This document shows positions 1 through 10,769 of a stretch of DNA of 64,000 nt, piece by piece; positions within the stretch are counted from its first letter, which is position 1; every line of letters starts with the position of its first letter. This stretch comes from Sphingomonadales bacterium (GTDB lineage Bacteria > Pseudomonadota > Alphaproteobacteria > Sphingomonadales > Sphingomonadaceae), in assembly GCA_025352685.1 (NCBI GenBank), contig JANXSN010000032.1:62001-126000 (forward strand), given 5' to 3'. Below the pieces are notes generated by a model. It made no database searches. It had not been told where the DNA came from and worked only from the letters and a program-made list of their open reading frames with translations. A program made the translations under genes and the position numbers.

Positions 1-257
1 TCGACGCGGCCCGGCTGCATCAGCGAAATCGCCATGTTTGACGGGGTGCCACCAAACAAATCGGTAAGCACGACCACGCCGCGCCCGCTGTCTACTTCTG
101 CGATTGCGGCCGCGATGTCGGCTCGGCGCACCTCCATGTCATCGTCGGGGCCGATGGCGATTGCGGCTACCGCACGCTGCGGCCCCACGACGTGCTCCAT
201 CGCCGTGACGAATTCGGTGGCTAGACCCCCGTGCGTCACCAGCACCAGACCGATCAT
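1..257 (-). CDS. PTS mannose-family EIIA component (partial, cut by window start)
   Basis: Reverse-strand reading gives a protein beginning MIGLVLVTHGGLATEF and running off the window after about 85 residues. The early His in VTHGG matches the phosphorylated His of EIIA domains of the mannose/fructose family, and the later stretch VVLTDLFGGTPSNMA is the family's signature loop. In alphaproteobacteria this protein belongs to a regulatory phosphotransferase chain (EI-Npr/HPr-EIIA) rather than to sugar uptake. Its ATG overlaps the rapZ stop by 4 bp (ATGA), so it sits at the distal part of the hprK-rapZ operon. ptsH and ptsI would be expected just outside the window, but this cannot be seen. Confidence 0.9.
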   Translation of the reverse strand, partial: MIGLVLVTHGGLATEFVTAMEHVVGPQRAVAAIAIGPDDDMEVRRADIAAAIAEVDSGRGVVVLTDLFGGTPSNMAISLMQPGRV

Positions 258-1195
258 TGCTGCTCCATTGTCCCGTCACTGCCCGTGCGTCTGCCGCCAC
301 CCTCTGTCAGATCGTCGGGATGGCTGGCGAGATCGCGATGAGTGACCGTGGGCGAAAATGCTGCGTTGCGCAACCGCCGAGCGACGCGCTCGGCCATGTG
401 CACACTGCGGTGCCGTCCTCCGGTGCAGCCGAACGCAATGCAAACATAAGATTTTCCTTCAGCCTGGTAGCGGGGAATCAGGCGGATCAGCAATTCCTCG
501 ATGCGGTTCGTGATATCCGCGTAGGCAGGATCATCCTGGATGTAGTCGGAAACAGGCTGATCGAGTCCACTCATGGGACGAAGTTCGTCTACCCAGTGCG
601 GATTGCGCAGGAAACGCATGTCGAACATCAGGTCGGCATTTCGAGGCACCCCCCGCGAAAAGCCGAACGACATGACGGAGAGCGTCGGCCCGCTGGTTTC
701 GGCGTCCCCAAAACGGGCGCGGATATCGGCCTTCAACTGATTGCTCGCGAAGGAGGTCGTGTCGATGACATGGTCGGCCCAGCGGCGCAGCGGTGCAAGC
801 AATTCGCGTTCACGGGCGATGCCGTCTGCAGCGGGACGATCAAGCGCGAGCGGGTGGCGTCGACGGGTCTCCGAGTAACGGCGCTCGAGCTCCGCGCCGC
901 CGCAATCAAGGAACAGCGTTGCGATCCGTGCACCGTCATCGCGCATCGTTTTGATCCGTGCCACGATCGCATCTGCGTCAAACCCGCGTGTCCGACTATC
1001 GATTCCGAAGGCGAGCGGGCGGGCGTCACTGGTGCCCTGCGGCAGATCGGTGGCAAGCAGGCGATTGAGCAACACGAGGGGAAGATTATCGACAACTTCC
1101 CACCCCAAGTCTTCAAGCGTGTCGAGCGCTGTGGATTTGCCCGCACCTGACATGCCGGTGATAAGAAGGATACGGGTCGGACGGGGCTGCTTCAC
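254..1195 (-). CDS. rapZ: RapZ-family RNase adapter / nucleotide-binding protein
   Basis: About 313 aa. An N-terminal P-loop (TGMSGAGKST, about residues 13-22) is followed by the conserved ...VVDNLPLVLL segment. The C-terminal half carries the CIAFGCTGGRHRSVH block typical of RapZ/YvcJ. In E. coli RapZ senses glucosamine-6-phosphate and directs RNase E to the sRNA GlmZ; in alphaproteobacteria the role is less defined. I chose the GTG at 1195 because it overlaps the hprK stop as GTGA and gives the usual family length; a longer reading to 1255 would add about 20 residues lying inside hprK. The gene is tightly coupled on both sides to hprK and the PTS EIIA gene. Confidence 0.93.
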   Translation of the reverse strand: MKQPRPTRILLITGMSGAGKSTALDTLEDLGWEVVDNLPLVLLNRLLATDLPQGTSDARPLAFGIDSRTRGFDADAIVARIKTMRDDGARIATLFLDCGGAELERRYSETRRRHPLALDRPAADGIARERELLAPLRRWADHVIDTTSFASNQLKADIRARFGDAETSGPTLSVMSFGFSRGVPRNADLMFDMRFLRNPHWVDELRPMSGLDQPVSDYIQDDPAYADITNRIEELLIRLIPRYQAEGKSYVCIAFGCTGGRHRSVHMAERVARRLRNAAFSPTVTHRDLASHPDDLTEGGGRRTGSDGTMEQQ

Positions 1196-1626
1196 AACGC
1201 CAAGCCCAAACGCGAGAGGGCGAGTTCGACCTTGATGGCCGCTGAGGCCTCGCAACCGTTGAGTTCAATCGAGGGAACAGCCACGCCCATCAGCGTTCGC
1301 ACGCGCCCCGGCTCGGGCATACGCACCGACTGCTCGCTTAATGCCACGATCAAGGCAACGGGTGTTTCACCTGCAGATGGCGTTTCTACAATCCCCAAAC
1401 CTCGCACCTCGATCTTTCCGTAAATCGTTCCGGGAGCAGAAGCGATAATCTGTCCGTTGCGGCGCTCGACAATGCTGTAGTCGTCGCTGACCAATACTGC
1501 TCCCCGGTCTATCAGGCGCAACGCAAGGTCGGATTTGCCGGCGCCGGACACGCCTTCGATCAGGATGGCGCGCCCACCAATCGAGACAGACGTCGCGTGC
1601 AGTGTCTCGGAGAACAAACTTGTCAC
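1192..1626 (-). CDS. hprK: Short HPr kinase/phosphorylase (kinase domain only)
   Basis: 144 aa, the truncated form that keeps only the C-terminal catalytic domain, as is usual in alphaproteobacteria; full-length Firmicutes HprK is about 310 aa. The P-loop is GVSGAGKSD (about residues 25-33), followed by LVSDDY, which supplies the acidic residue pair next to the active site. The expected reaction is ATP-dependent serine phosphorylation of HPr. The gene lies 20 bp after chvG and overlaps rapZ by 4 bp, forming the standard chvI-chvG-hprK-rapZ-EIIA series that links envelope signalling to PTS-based carbon/nitrogen regulation. Confidence 0.93.
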   Translation of the reverse strand: MTSLFSETLHATSVSIGGRAILIEGVSGAGKSDLALRLIDRGAVLVSDDYSIVERRNGQIIASAPGTIYGKIEVRGLGIVETPSAGETPVALIVALSEQSVRMPEPGRVRTLMGVAVPSIELNGCEASAAIKVELALSRLGLAL

Positions 1627-1646
1627 TTGAGTTGTCTAACGGCGGG

Positions 1647-3176
1647 TTAGGCTGTCGGCAATCGAATCGCGAAACGCGCGCCTGTACTCAAGGCGCCATC
1701 GTCAACGACGATAGTCCCACCCATGGCCTCGATAATGGTTTTTGCGATGGCGAGGCCAAGCCCTGAATGACGGGCAAAGTCATCTTCCGGCCGCTCGCTG
1801 TGGAACCGGCGAAAAATGGCTTCGCGCCGGTCGGGAGGAATGCCGGGGCCATTATCATCAACGTAGACGTAGATTTGGTCGCCGTCGCGGCCGGCAGAAA
1901 TCACGACCGGCGCACCCGGGGGCGAGAACGAAATAGCATTATCGACCAAGTTTTCGACCGCCCGGAGGAGGCGCGGCTCGTCACCCATCGTCAGCAGACG
2001 TTCGGGCGGCTTCTCAAACCTCACTGCAGACGCGCCGGGGCTGCGTCGTAATTCGCGGGCCGCTACGGTGGTGTCGAGCATCGCTGCAATGTCGATTGCC
2101 TCGAAGCTCGTACGCGAAAGCTCGCCGTCGAGACGCGAGAGTTCGGCAATGTCAGTGACCGAGCGATCGAGCCTGCGGATGTCTTCGGTGAGGATTGCGT
2201 GCAGCTGAGCGGTAATTTCCGGGCTTGACGTCCGCCCCAGACTTTCGACTGCAGAGGCCATCGAGGCGAGCGGGTTTTTCAATTCATGCGCGACGTCGGC
2301 GGCAAAAGCTTCGGTCGCATCGATGCGTTCGCGCAGCGCTTGCGTCATGTCAGACACGGCGCGCGCGAGCATGCCGATCTCATCATTACGGTCGGGTAGT
2401 CGGGGCACGACGACCTCACGTGCGCGTCCCAGCCGAACCCGCACCGCGGCAAGCGCGAGTCGTCGCAGCGGCCGCACGATGGTTCGCGCGAGGAAGAGTG
2501 ACAGCGCGATCGAGAGGAACAACGTGCCGAGCATGATCATTGCCAGCCTGAATCGTTCAGCACGAACCAGCTTTGTCACGTCGCGGGCGTTGCCCACACT
2601 CAGCACGAATCGCGTACGTTCCGAATTCACAGCTGTTGCTGCCGTAATGATCAAGGTTCTGTCGGGCGCGAGCCAGACGCGTGAGGCGACCGTCGCGCCG
2701 CCCATAACGCTCGCGAGTTCGGGCCAGTCCTTTGCCCTTTCGCCGGCATCCACGAACGGGTCAGGGACGTTGGCGCCGACAATGCGTTCCGCAAGGCGGT
2801 CGATGTAGCGTGCACCTTCGGTGTCCCACGGTTCGTCGGCCCGGCCGTCGAACCCATAGGTGCGCGGGCCCGTTGCCCAGCTGTCAAGCAGTTGCGCACC
2901 GGTGTCGTCATAAAGGCGCAAGCGGTCACCCGACCTTTTGGCGAGCGTCGCAATCAGCGCCTGACGGGCGCGTCGCGGTGCGGCATTGATAGCAGCAGCA
3001 GCGAGTTGCGCTTCACCTTCTGCCTGGGCGCGGCGTTCTTCAATGAGGCGCACGCGGAAGTTGTCGAGATAGAACAGACTGCCTGCGATCAGCACGAGGG
3101 CGACGACATTCACAGCCAGAATCCGCCGCGTCAGCGAGCCGCGTCCCTGCCACGGCTCCCTTGTCGGCTCAGTCAT
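1647..3176 (-). CDS. chvG: ChvG-type sensor histidine kinase
   Basis: About 509 aa. A first membrane helix lies near residues 17-37 ([16 protein letters not shown]), then a periplasmic sensor region, a second helix ([18 protein letters not shown]), a HAMP segment, the H-box [11 protein letters not shown], and an HATPase domain with N-box ([10 protein letters not shown]) and G-boxes ([20 protein letters not shown]). ChvG homologues (ChvG/ExoS) sense acid or envelope stress and phosphorylate ChvI. The ATG at 3176 overlaps the chvI stop by 8 bp. The frame is open upstream to 3371, but that stretch lies inside chvI and is composition-driven. Confidence 0.93.
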   Translation of the reverse strand: MTEPTREPWQGRGSLTRRILAVNVVALVLIAGSLFYLDNFRVRLIEERRAQAEGEAQLAAAAINAAPRRARQALIATLAKRSGDRLRLYDDTGAQLLDSWATGPRTYGFDGRADEPWDTEGARYIDRLAERIVGANVPDPFVDAGERAKDWPELASVMGGATVASRVWLAPDRTLIITAATAVNSERTRFVLSVGNARDVTKLVRAERFRLAMIMLGTLFLSIALSLFLARTIVRPLRRLALAAVRVRLGRAREVVVPRLPDRNDEIGMLARAVSDMTQALRERIDATEAFAADVAHELKNPLASMASAVESLGRTSSPEITAQLHAILTEDIRRLDRSVTDIAELSRLDGELSRTSFEAIDIAAMLDTTVAARELRRSPGASAVRFEKPPERLLTMGDEPRLLRAVENLVDNAISFSPPGAPVVISAGRDGDQIYVYVDDNGPGIPPDRREAIFRRFHSERPEDDFARHSGLGLAIAKTIIEAMGGTIVVDDGALSTGARFAIRLPTA

Positions 3177-3876
3177 CGGTGAAGCGGTAGCCTGCGCCGT
3201 AAAGGGTATCGATGGCATCGAAGTCGGGGGCGACGGCCTTGAACTTGCGACGAATACGCTTGATGTGACTATCGATTGTGCGGTCGTCGACGTAGACATC
3301 GTCATGATAGGCGACGTCGAGTAGCTGGTTGCGGCTCTTGACCACATCGGGTCGGGTCGCGAGGGCTTCAAGGATCAGAAACTCGGTCACTGTCAGTGCG
3401 ACTTCCGCGCCGTTCCAATGCACACGGTGCCGCTGGGGATCCATCGACAGTCGACCTCGAACAATCGGTTCTCCGCTGTTCTCCGAGTCGCCATCGCTAT
3501 CGGCGCGGGATAGCTCGACGCGGCGCAGAATAGCGCGGATCCGGGCAATCAGCAGCCGCTGGGAAAACGGCTTGGCGATATAATCGTCGGCTCCCGTCGC
3601 AAGCCCCTCGGCCTCGTCGCTTTCCTGATCCTTCGATGTCAACAGGATAACCGGCAGAGCAGAAACTGCGCGCAGCCGGCGGAGCAGTTCGAGTCCATCA
3701 AGTTTGGGCATCTTGATGTCGCACACGGCCAGATCGGGTGGATTGTCGATCAGCGCCTTCAGCGCCACATCGCCGTCGGTGTACACGCGGGTAACGAATC
3801 CTTCGGCCTGTAGCGCTACCGCTACAGAGGTCAGGATATTTCGGTCGTCATCGACCAGGGCAATTGTCGCAGGCAT
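3169..3876 (-). CDS. chvI: ChvI-type response regulator
   Basis: About 235 aa. Receiver domain with acidic pocket (ALVDDDRN), phospho-acceptor Asp near residue 53 (VCDIKMP) and conserved Lys (LLTSKDQ), followed by an OmpR-type winged helix ending [10 protein letters not shown]. The start at 3876 gives the canonical [11 protein letters not shown] beginning. It is divergent from pckA, with about 186 bp between the two starts, the arrangement known from rhizobia and sphingomonads. The two promoters must lie in that spacer, but I cannot define a ChvI box confidently by eye. Confidence 0.94.
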   Translation of the reverse strand: MPATIALVDDDRNILTSVAVALQAEGFVTRVYTDGDVALKALIDNPPDLAVCDIKMPKLDGLELLRRLRAVSALPVILLTSKDQESDEAEGLATGADDYIAKPFSQRLLIARIRAILRRVELSRADSDGDSENSGEPIVRGRLSMDPQRHRVHWNGAEVALTVTEFLILEALATRPDVVKSRNQLLDVAYHDDVYVDDRTIDSHIKRIRRKFKAVAPDFDAIDTLYGAGYRFTDD

Positions 3877-4062
3877 TCTGACGATTTGGCCCCAGCGCGT
3901 TCGATAGGCAAGCCAATGGTGACCTGCCGCGCCGTCATCGACAATCAGGCGTCCAGAGCAATCGATTTCGGTTGGTTCAGCAGCGCCCGAAGGCTTGCGT
4001 TTCGACAATCTGGCGCCCAAGGCGCGGGGTTGAATACGTATTCCTCAAGACAGGCGGCCGGC

Positions 4063-5667
4063 GTGACCTCATCCAAATTCGACCTCGACAAGCAGGGCAT
4101 TGCGACCACCGCGGCGCTACACTGGAATTTGATTACAGCACCGCTGGTCGAAATAGCCATCACGCGGGGCGAGGGCATCCTTGCCAAGGACGGGCCACTG
4201 GTCGTGGCGACCGGCAAGCACACCGGGCGGAGTGCTAATGACAAATTCTTCGTTCGCGACGAGACTACCGAGGACACGATATGGTGGGGCAAAACCAACA
4301 AGGGGATGACCCCTGAGCATTTTGCGGCGCTGAAAGCTGATTTCATGTCCGCGTTGGCGACGAAGGACGTATTGTTCGTCCAGGATTTGTTTGGCGGATC
4401 TCAGCCCGAGCACCGCGTCAACGTTCGCGTGATTAACGAGTTGGCTTGGCATAGCCTTTTCATTCGTACCCTTCTGGTTCGACCGGAGGCGGTCGCCCTC
4501 GAAGATTTTGCTCCAGAATTCACCATAATTGACTTGCCGAGTTTCCGCGCCGATCCTGCACGGCACGGATGTCGCAGCGAAACGGTCATCGCCGTCAACT
4601 TCACCGAAAAGCTGATTCTCATTGGCGGCACAGCCTATGCCGGTGAAATGAAAAAGTCGGTGTTTGGCATTTTAAACTATAAGTTGCCGGTCGAAGGCAT
4701 CATGCCCATGCATTGCTCGGCCAACATCGGCCCAGACGGCGACACCGCCGTTTTCTTCGGTCTGTCAGGCACCGGCAAAACGACGCTGAGCGCCGATGCG
4801 AGCCGAACATTGATCGGCGACGACGAACACGGCTGGTCGGACACGGCGGTCTTCAATTTCGAGGGCGGCTGCTACGCTAAGATGATCCGTCTGTCGGCTG
4901 AAGCCGAGCCCGAGATTTTTGCGACGTCGAAACGCTTCGGGACGGTGCTTGAAAACGTCGTGATCGACCCCGAGACACGGGAGCTCGACTTTGACGATGC
5001 GACGCTGGCTGAAAACAGCCGTGGGTCCTACCCGATCGATTTCATTCCCAATGCGTCCCGGGATAATCTGGGACCACCGCCCAAGACGGTCATCATGCTA
5101 ACCGCCGACGCTTACGGCGTGATGCCGCCCATTGCACGTCTGACGCCCGACCAGGCAATGTATCATTTTCTGTCAGGGTACACCGCGCGCGTTGCCGGCA
5201 CCGAAATCGGTGTGACGGAACCGCAGGCAACATTTTCTACATGTTTTGGCGCCCCCTTCATGCCCCGCCATCCGAGCGTATATGGCAACTTGCTCAAGGA
5301 ACGAATCGCTAACGGCGGCGTGACCTGCTGGCTGGTAAATACTGGTTGGACGGGCGGTAAGGCAACGACGGCCGGGATCACGCGGATGCCGATCAAGGCA
5401 ACCCGCGCGTTGCTCAACGCTGCGCTCGATGGGAGCTTGAACGATGCCGAGTTCCGCACCGATCCCAATTTTGGCTTTGAAGTGCCGGTGAGCGTGCCCG
5501 GCGTCGACAGCGGTATTCTTGATCCGCGGGCGGCTTGGGTCGATAGGGCGGAATATGATGCGACGGCGGCCAAACTGGTTGGCGAGTTCATCGAGAATTT
5601 CGTGCAGTTTGAAGCACATGTTGATGAAGGTGTCCGACAATCGGCACCGCATCTCGAAGCCGTCTGA
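4063..5667 (+). CDS. pckA: Phosphoenolpyruvate carboxykinase (ATP)
   Basis: About 534 aa from a GTG start. Converts oxaloacetate and ATP to PEP, CO2 and ADP, the first committed step of gluconeogenesis. Visible motifs are GRSANDKF, the substrate/metal region AGEMKKSVF, the kinase-1a P-loop [10 protein letters not shown], kinase-2 LIGDDEHGW, and [11 protein letters not shown] with the catalytic Lys. The frame is open back to 3886, but the GTG at 4063 is preceded by a purine-rich aggcgg and yields the usual family length; a TTG at 4030 is the alternative. The stop is followed at once by a stem-loop (5671-5689). Confidence 0.94.
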   Translation: MTSSKFDLDKQGIATTAALHWNLITAPLVEIAITRGEGILAKDGPLVVATGKHTGRSANDKFFVRDETTEDTIWWGKTNKGMTPEHFAALKADFMSALATKDVLFVQDLFGGSQPEHRVNVRVINELAWHSLFIRTLLVRPEAVALEDFAPEFTIIDLPSFRADPARHGCRSETVIAVNFTEKLILIGGTAYAGEMKKSVFGILNYKLPVEGIMPMHCSANIGPDGDTAVFFGLSGTGKTTLSADASRTLIGDDEHGWSDTAVFNFEGGCYAKMIRLSAEAEPEIFATSKRFGTVLENVVIDPETRELDFDDATLAENSRGSYPIDFIPNASRDNLGPPPKTVIMLTADAYGVMPPIARLTPDQAMYHFLSGYTARVAGTEIGVTEPQATFSTCFGAPFMPRHPSVYGNLLKERIANGGVTCWLVNTGWTGGKATTAGITRMPIKATRALLNAALDGSLNDAEFRTDPNFGFEVPVSVPGVDSGILDPRAAWVDRAEYDATAAKLVGEFIENFVQFEAHVDEGVRQSAPHLEAV

Positions 5668-5670
5668 TAC

Positions 5671-5689
5671 GCCCGGTGTTCCTCCGGGC
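5671..5689 (+). terminator. Stem-loop after pckA
   Basis: Six perfectly paired bases (GCCCGG / CCGGGC) with a 7-nt loop start 4 bp after the pckA stop and are followed by a short TTGGTATCT stretch. The position and GC-rich stem suit a transcription terminator, but the T-tract is weak. Confidence 0.55.
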
Positions 5690-5708
5690 TTGGTATCTAA
5701 AGCCCGAG

Positions 5709-6054
5709 ATGACTGATACATCCCCCCGCTGACGCCGAGATCCAACGCGCCGGAGCAGGTCTGCTCGATTGGACTTTGCCGCGCGGTGAATAGCCGCATG
5801 AAGCGCAAGTGGAGGCATGGTTGTGGATTGTCTCAGAACGGCCCGATATTGTGCCCGAGCACGATCTGCGCAGCACTATTTCGAGCTACAACACCGTAGT
5901 CGGCGGCATCAATGACGACCCCCAAGGCTATCACGAAACGATCACGCGCTGCTTCATCCACGCGGTGCGGATGCACTTGGCCGCGATGGTTGACGCCTCA
6001 TTGACTGATCAGGTCAACGCGCTGTCGCGCTCGCGGTTAGCGCACCACGACTGA
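5709..6054 (+). pseudogene. Degraded small conserved gene (frameshift plus nonsense codon)
   Basis: An ATG at 5709 reads MTDTSPR and then hits a stop just after a run of six C (5722-5727). Removing one base there restores an open frame through ...GLLDWTLPRGE, where a TAG at 5791-5793 sits at a position that would be Trp (TGG) in the pattern LPRGEW.HEA. It then continues as HEAQVEAWLWI...GYHETIT to a normal stop. The string W-x-HEA-x-V-x-A-W-L ... GYHETIT resembles a small uncharacterised conserved protein family that I recognise only by pattern. A GTG at 5809 could still start an 81-residue remnant. Two independent lesions argue for decay rather than a single sequencing error. Confidence 0.6.
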
Positions 6055-6204
6055 CCCTTACACTTTTTTACCGCGAACGCCTGCTTTGGGTCGCGGCGCG
6101 CAAGAATTTCGTCACGCCTGATCTCGCGCCGCTTCCGCAACCCTGTTATTGATTACTTATCCTAGTCCGTCGGGACTGGAGTGTTTGACGAAAGGACGGC
6201 TGCT

Positions 6205-6534
6205 ATGGGCATGCTCGACGGATTACTCGGCCAGCTCGGCGAAAATGTTGATGTTGCGAACCTCGCGACCAAGGTGGGCCTGTCGCAAGATCAGGTCGAA
6301 ACAGCGATGACAGCGCTGGGTCAAGCCCACGGTGCACCGGGCGATACAGTCGCCACAGCGGCTGAAAGTACGGGGCTTTCAGGCGACGTGCTGCAACAAA
6401 TCGTCACGCACATCGGCGGCGAAGGATCTTTGGGACGGTTTGCAGACCTGCTGGGCAGTGGAGGTGGCGAAGGCGGAGGCCTGAGCTCACTCGCTGGACT
6501 GGCTTCGGGGTTCCTGGGTGGCACGAAGAGCTAA
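6205..6534 (+). CDS. Small Ala/Gly-rich protein resembling DUF937/YidB-like proteins
   Basis: About 109 aa: MGMLDGLLGQLGENVDVANL, then a helical central part, then a Gly-rich tail (LLGSGGGEGGG...GFLGGTKS). There is no signal peptide, cysteine or catalytic motif. An AAAGGA ribosome site at 6191-6196 favours the ATG at 6205 over the upstream GTG at 6181 or the ATG at 6211. The N-terminal LLGQLG and Gly-rich C-terminus are reminiscent of DUF937/YidB, but this is a weak resemblance. It stands alone, convergent with nfeD. Confidence 0.7.
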   Translation: MGMLDGLLGQLGENVDVANLATKVGLSQDQVETAMTALGQAHGAPGDTVATAAESTGLSGDVLQQIVTHIGGEGSLGRFADLLGSGGGEGGGLSSLAGLASGFLGGTKS

Positions 6535-6539
6535 GCTGC

Positions 6540-6983
6540 TCAAACTCGCTCGACCACCAGCACGACTCCTTCGCTCCCCGTCACCCGTAGTCGGTCTCCG
6601 ATTGCAGCCTCGTCTCCTTTCGCGGACCATACGCCGTCACCGACCTTGACCCGGCCCTGAAACGCGTCGACCGGCTCGACGGCGGTAACGATGCTCCCGA
6701 TCAGGCGTGCGTGCCTGTTGTTAAGCAGGGGATCAGCGCTCAAAATGGGATGTTGCGATAGATATCGTCGGCCCGCATGGAGTGCCAGGATGCTCAAACC
6801 GGCGAAAATCAAGAGTTGCGTGATCGAGCCAATCGGGAAAAGCAGAGCGACGAGGCCGGTGAACACCGCTGCCGCTCCAATCCAGATCAGAAAGACGCCC
6901 GGCACCAACATTTCGGCGATGGCGAGCGCCGCCCCTGCCACCATCCAGAGCCATTGATCCGCGAGTCCGAACGGCGCCGTCAT
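6540..6983 (-). CDS. NfeD-like membrane protein
   Basis: 147 aa. Three closely spaced hydrophobic helices in the first half (WLWMVAGAALAIAEMLVPG, then IGAAAVFTGLVALLF and LLIFAGLSILAL) are followed by a soluble OB-fold-like domain (ARLIGSIVTAVEPV...GRVKVGDGVWSAK...GVVLVVERV). This is the short NfeD form that partners SPFH/stomatin proteins. The ATG overlaps the stop of the upstream SPFH gene by 4 bp, the usual two-gene unit for membrane microdomain quality control. Confidence 0.9.
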   Translation of the reverse strand: MTAPFGLADQWLWMVAGAALAIAEMLVPGVFLIWIGAAAVFTGLVALLFPIGSITQLLIFAGLSILALHAGRRYLSQHPILSADPLLNNRHARLIGSIVTAVEPVDAFQGRVKVGDGVWSAKGDEAAIGDRLRVTGSEGVVLVVERV

Positions 6984-7951
6984 TGCGACGGCCCCTCGAA
7001 TGGACCACGACGGCGTGGTTCAGATGGAGCCGGGGACTTGGATTCGACGGAACCAAAAGCGTCGCGGGCCAGTTCGCCGATCCCACCGAGCGTCCCGATA
7101 AGCTGTGTGGCCTCGACCGGAAACAGAATGGTCTTGGCATTCGGGCTTGTCGCAAACAATCCGATGGCCTCGACATACTTCTGGGCGATGAAATAGTTTA
7201 ACGATTGGCTGCTGCCATGCTCGATCGCACTCGAGACAAGGCGGGTGGCTTCGGCTTCGGCTTGTGCCGAGCGCTCGCGGGCCTCCGCATCACGAAAAGC
7301 AGCTTCCTTGCGTCCCTCTGCTTCAAGGATTTGCGACTGCTTCTGCCCCTCGGCACGATTGATGTCGTTCTGGCGCGCCGCTTCGGATTCGAGGATGGTC
7401 GCGCGCTTTTCGCGCTCCGCTTTCATCTGGCGGGTCATTGCGTTGACGATGTCGGCGGGCGGTCGGATGTCTTTAAGCTCGATCCGGGTGATCTTTACGC
7501 CCCAAGCCTCGGTCGCCAGATCAATGATACTGAGCAAGCGCCCGTTGATCTCGTCACGCTTTGATAGCGTTTCGTCGAGGTCCATGCTCCCCATGACGGT
7601 ACGCAGGTTGGTCGTGGTGAGCTGCATGACGGCAAGATACAGGTCGCTGACCTCGTACGCCGCCTTTGCAGCGTCCAGCACCTGAAAGAAAACGACTCCG
7701 TCGACCGCGACCATCGCGTTGTCCTTCGTAATGATCTCCTGGCCTGGGATGTCGAGAACCTGCTCCATCATGTTCACTTTCCTGCCCACGCGGTCGATGA
7801 ACGGGAATATGAGAGTGAGACCGGGTTGCGCGACGGCAGTGAACTTGCCGAAGCGCTCGATCGTGTACTGGAAGCCCTGCCGGACCATCTTCACCGCCAT
7901 CATGACGTAGACGACGCCGAATACGGCGATGGTAATGATCAGGATTTCCAT
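6980..7951 (-). CDS. SPFH/stomatin-family membrane protein (QmcA-like)
   Basis: 323 aa. One N-terminal helix (IITIAVFGVVYVMMAVKMV) is followed by the SPFH domain (VRQGFQYTIERFGKF ... GLTLIFPFID) and a long Ala/Glu/Arg-rich coiled-coil region (about residues 180-240). The tail is Pro/Ser rich. QmcA/stomatin proteins oligomerise in the inner membrane and pair with NfeD, which is encoded next with a 4-bp overlap. A GGGAGAG ribosome site lies just before the ATG at 7951. A 15-bp palindrome lies 16 bp upstream. Confidence 0.9.
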   Translation of the reverse strand: MEILIITIAVFGVVYVMMAVKMVRQGFQYTIERFGKFTAVAQPGLTLIFPFIDRVGRKVNMMEQVLDIPGQEIITKDNAMVAVDGVVFFQVLDAAKAAYEVSDLYLAVMQLTTTNLRTVMGSMDLDETLSKRDEINGRLLSIIDLATEAWGVKITRIELKDIRPPADIVNAMTRQMKAEREKRATILESEAARQNDINRAEGQKQSQILEAEGRKEAAFRDAEARERSAQAEAEATRLVSSAIEHGSSQSLNYFIAQKYVEAIGLFATSPNAKTILFPVEATQLIGTLGGIGELARDAFGSVESKSPAPSEPRRRGPFEGPSQ

Positions 7952-7966
7952 GAAACGCTCTCCCGC

Positions 7967-7981
7967 TACTGAACTTCAGTA
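7967..7981. promoter_or_regulatory. 15-bp perfect palindrome between the SPFH gene and guaB
   Basis: TACTGAA-C-TTCAGTA is a perfect inverted repeat with a one-base centre, in the 97-bp spacer between the divergent SPFH gene and guaB and 16 bp upstream of the SPFH start codon. It could be an operator or a small RNA hairpin in the SPFH-nfeD leader. I do not recognise the regulator. Confidence 0.4.
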
Positions 7982-8033
7982 TCGCGGTTTGTTGAGGGAC
8001 CGCCAAGCGGAATCGCTGTGACTGGCGCGGTAG

Positions 8034-9551
<1,518 letters not shown>

Positions 9552-9561
9552 CCTTATTTCA

Positions 9562-10740
9562 GTGACCCCCGCTGCCCGATTACAAACTGCGATCGAACTG
9601 CTCGATCTTGTCCTGGCCGCAGCACGCGACAATGGCGCTGCAGCCGATACAATTATCGCCAAATGGTTTTCCACGCGGCGGTTTGCGGGATCGAAGGATC
9701 GCCGGGCCGTGCGCGAACTGGTCTATCGCGCGATCCGGGCGTTTGGCGAACTACCGGTTAGCGCTCGCTCGGCGTTCGGCCGACTGGCGCGGGACGATTT
9801 CGAGCTGGCGCAGCTCTTCGACGGATCGACCTACGGCCCGGCCGTGCTCGACGAAACGGAAATCCGTGACGAACCTGGGTTGATGCCCGCATGGTTGGGG
9901 CGGATGATCCCCGAGGTCGAACATGCTGCGCTCCTAGAACGGGCGCCATTGGATCTGCGCGCGAACCGTGCGAAGTCTACGCGAGAGGCGCTGCTGTCCG
10001 TGTGGCCCGAGGCGACGGCGATTGAATACACGGACGATGGGCTGCGCTTTGCCACCAACTTTGCGGTTGAAGCGAGTGCAGAGTGGCGCAGCGGTCTCGT
10101 CGAAGTGCAGGACGCGGGGAGCCAGATGGTTGTCGCTGCCTGTGACGTGTCAGCGGGGATGACCATCGTTGACCTGTGTGCGGGCGGTGGCGGCAAGACG
10201 CTGGCGTTGGCGTCGGCGATGAGCGGAACGGGTGACAGCGAGGGTCGGCTGATTGCCGCAGATACCGACAAGCGGCGGCTGTCGCAGTTGCCCGAGCGTG
10301 CAGCACGAGCGGGCGCAACAGTCGAAGTGCAGTTGCTCGATGGCGGGCACGAGGCAGCCAACCTTGCGGCACTCGTCGGACAGGCGGATGTTGTCCTCGT
10401 CGACGCACCTTGTTCGGGATCGGGCACGCTGCGCCGTAATCCCGAGGCCCGCTGGCGATTGCAGCCGACGCGTCTTGACAAGCTCGTTCAGGTGCAACGT
10501 CACGTACTGGACCTCGCGGTGCCGCTCGTGAAGCCGGGTGGGGCCCTTGTTTATGCGGTATGCTCGCTCGTCGCGCGCGAGGGAGCAGGGCAAGTCGATG
10601 CGTTTCTCGCGCGCTATCCCCAATGGGCGGCGGTTACCCCGTTTGAACAAGGCCGTCCGGCGGGCAAGGGGCGAGTGCTTTCACCCGGTCACGACGGTAC
10701 GGATGGTTTTTTCGTCGCACGGCTGATTTCCCCGTGCTAA
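9562..10740 (+). CDS. RsmB/NOP2-Sun family rRNA (cytosine-C5) methyltransferase
   Basis: 392 aa from GTG. A NusB-like N-terminal RNA-binding part (AIELLDLVLAA...DRRAVRELVYRAIR) is followed by the SAM site VDLCAGGGGKTLAL, the motif IV DAPCSGSGTLRRNPEARW with its Cys, and motif VI VYAVCSLV with the catalytic Cys. RsmB methylates 16S rRNA C967 in E. coli; the exact target here is inferred. It starts 10 bp after guaB. Confidence 0.88.
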   Translation: MTPAARLQTAIELLDLVLAAARDNGAAADTIIAKWFSTRRFAGSKDRRAVRELVYRAIRAFGELPVSARSAFGRLARDDFELAQLFDGSTYGPAVLDETEIRDEPGLMPAWLGRMIPEVEHAALLERAPLDLRANRAKSTREALLSVWPEATAIEYTDDGLRFATNFAVEASAEWRSGLVEVQDAGSQMVVAACDVSAGMTIVDLCAGGGGKTLALASAMSGTGDSEGRLIAADTDKRRLSQLPERAARAGATVEVQLLDGGHEAANLAALVGQADVVLVDAPCSGSGTLRRNPEARWRLQPTRLDKLVQVQRHVLDLAVPLVKPGGALVYAVCSLVAREGAGQVDAFLARYPQWAAVTPFEQGRPAGKGRVLSPGHDGTDGFFVARLISPC

Positions 10741-10769
10741 CCTCACTACCGTAAATGCTGGAGCTTGCC

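Noticed and set aside
257-1150. Long plus-strand open frame opposite rapZ
   Set aside because: Shadow of rapZ in GC-rich DNA; its translation has no domain-like sequence, while the minus strand encodes a full RapZ.
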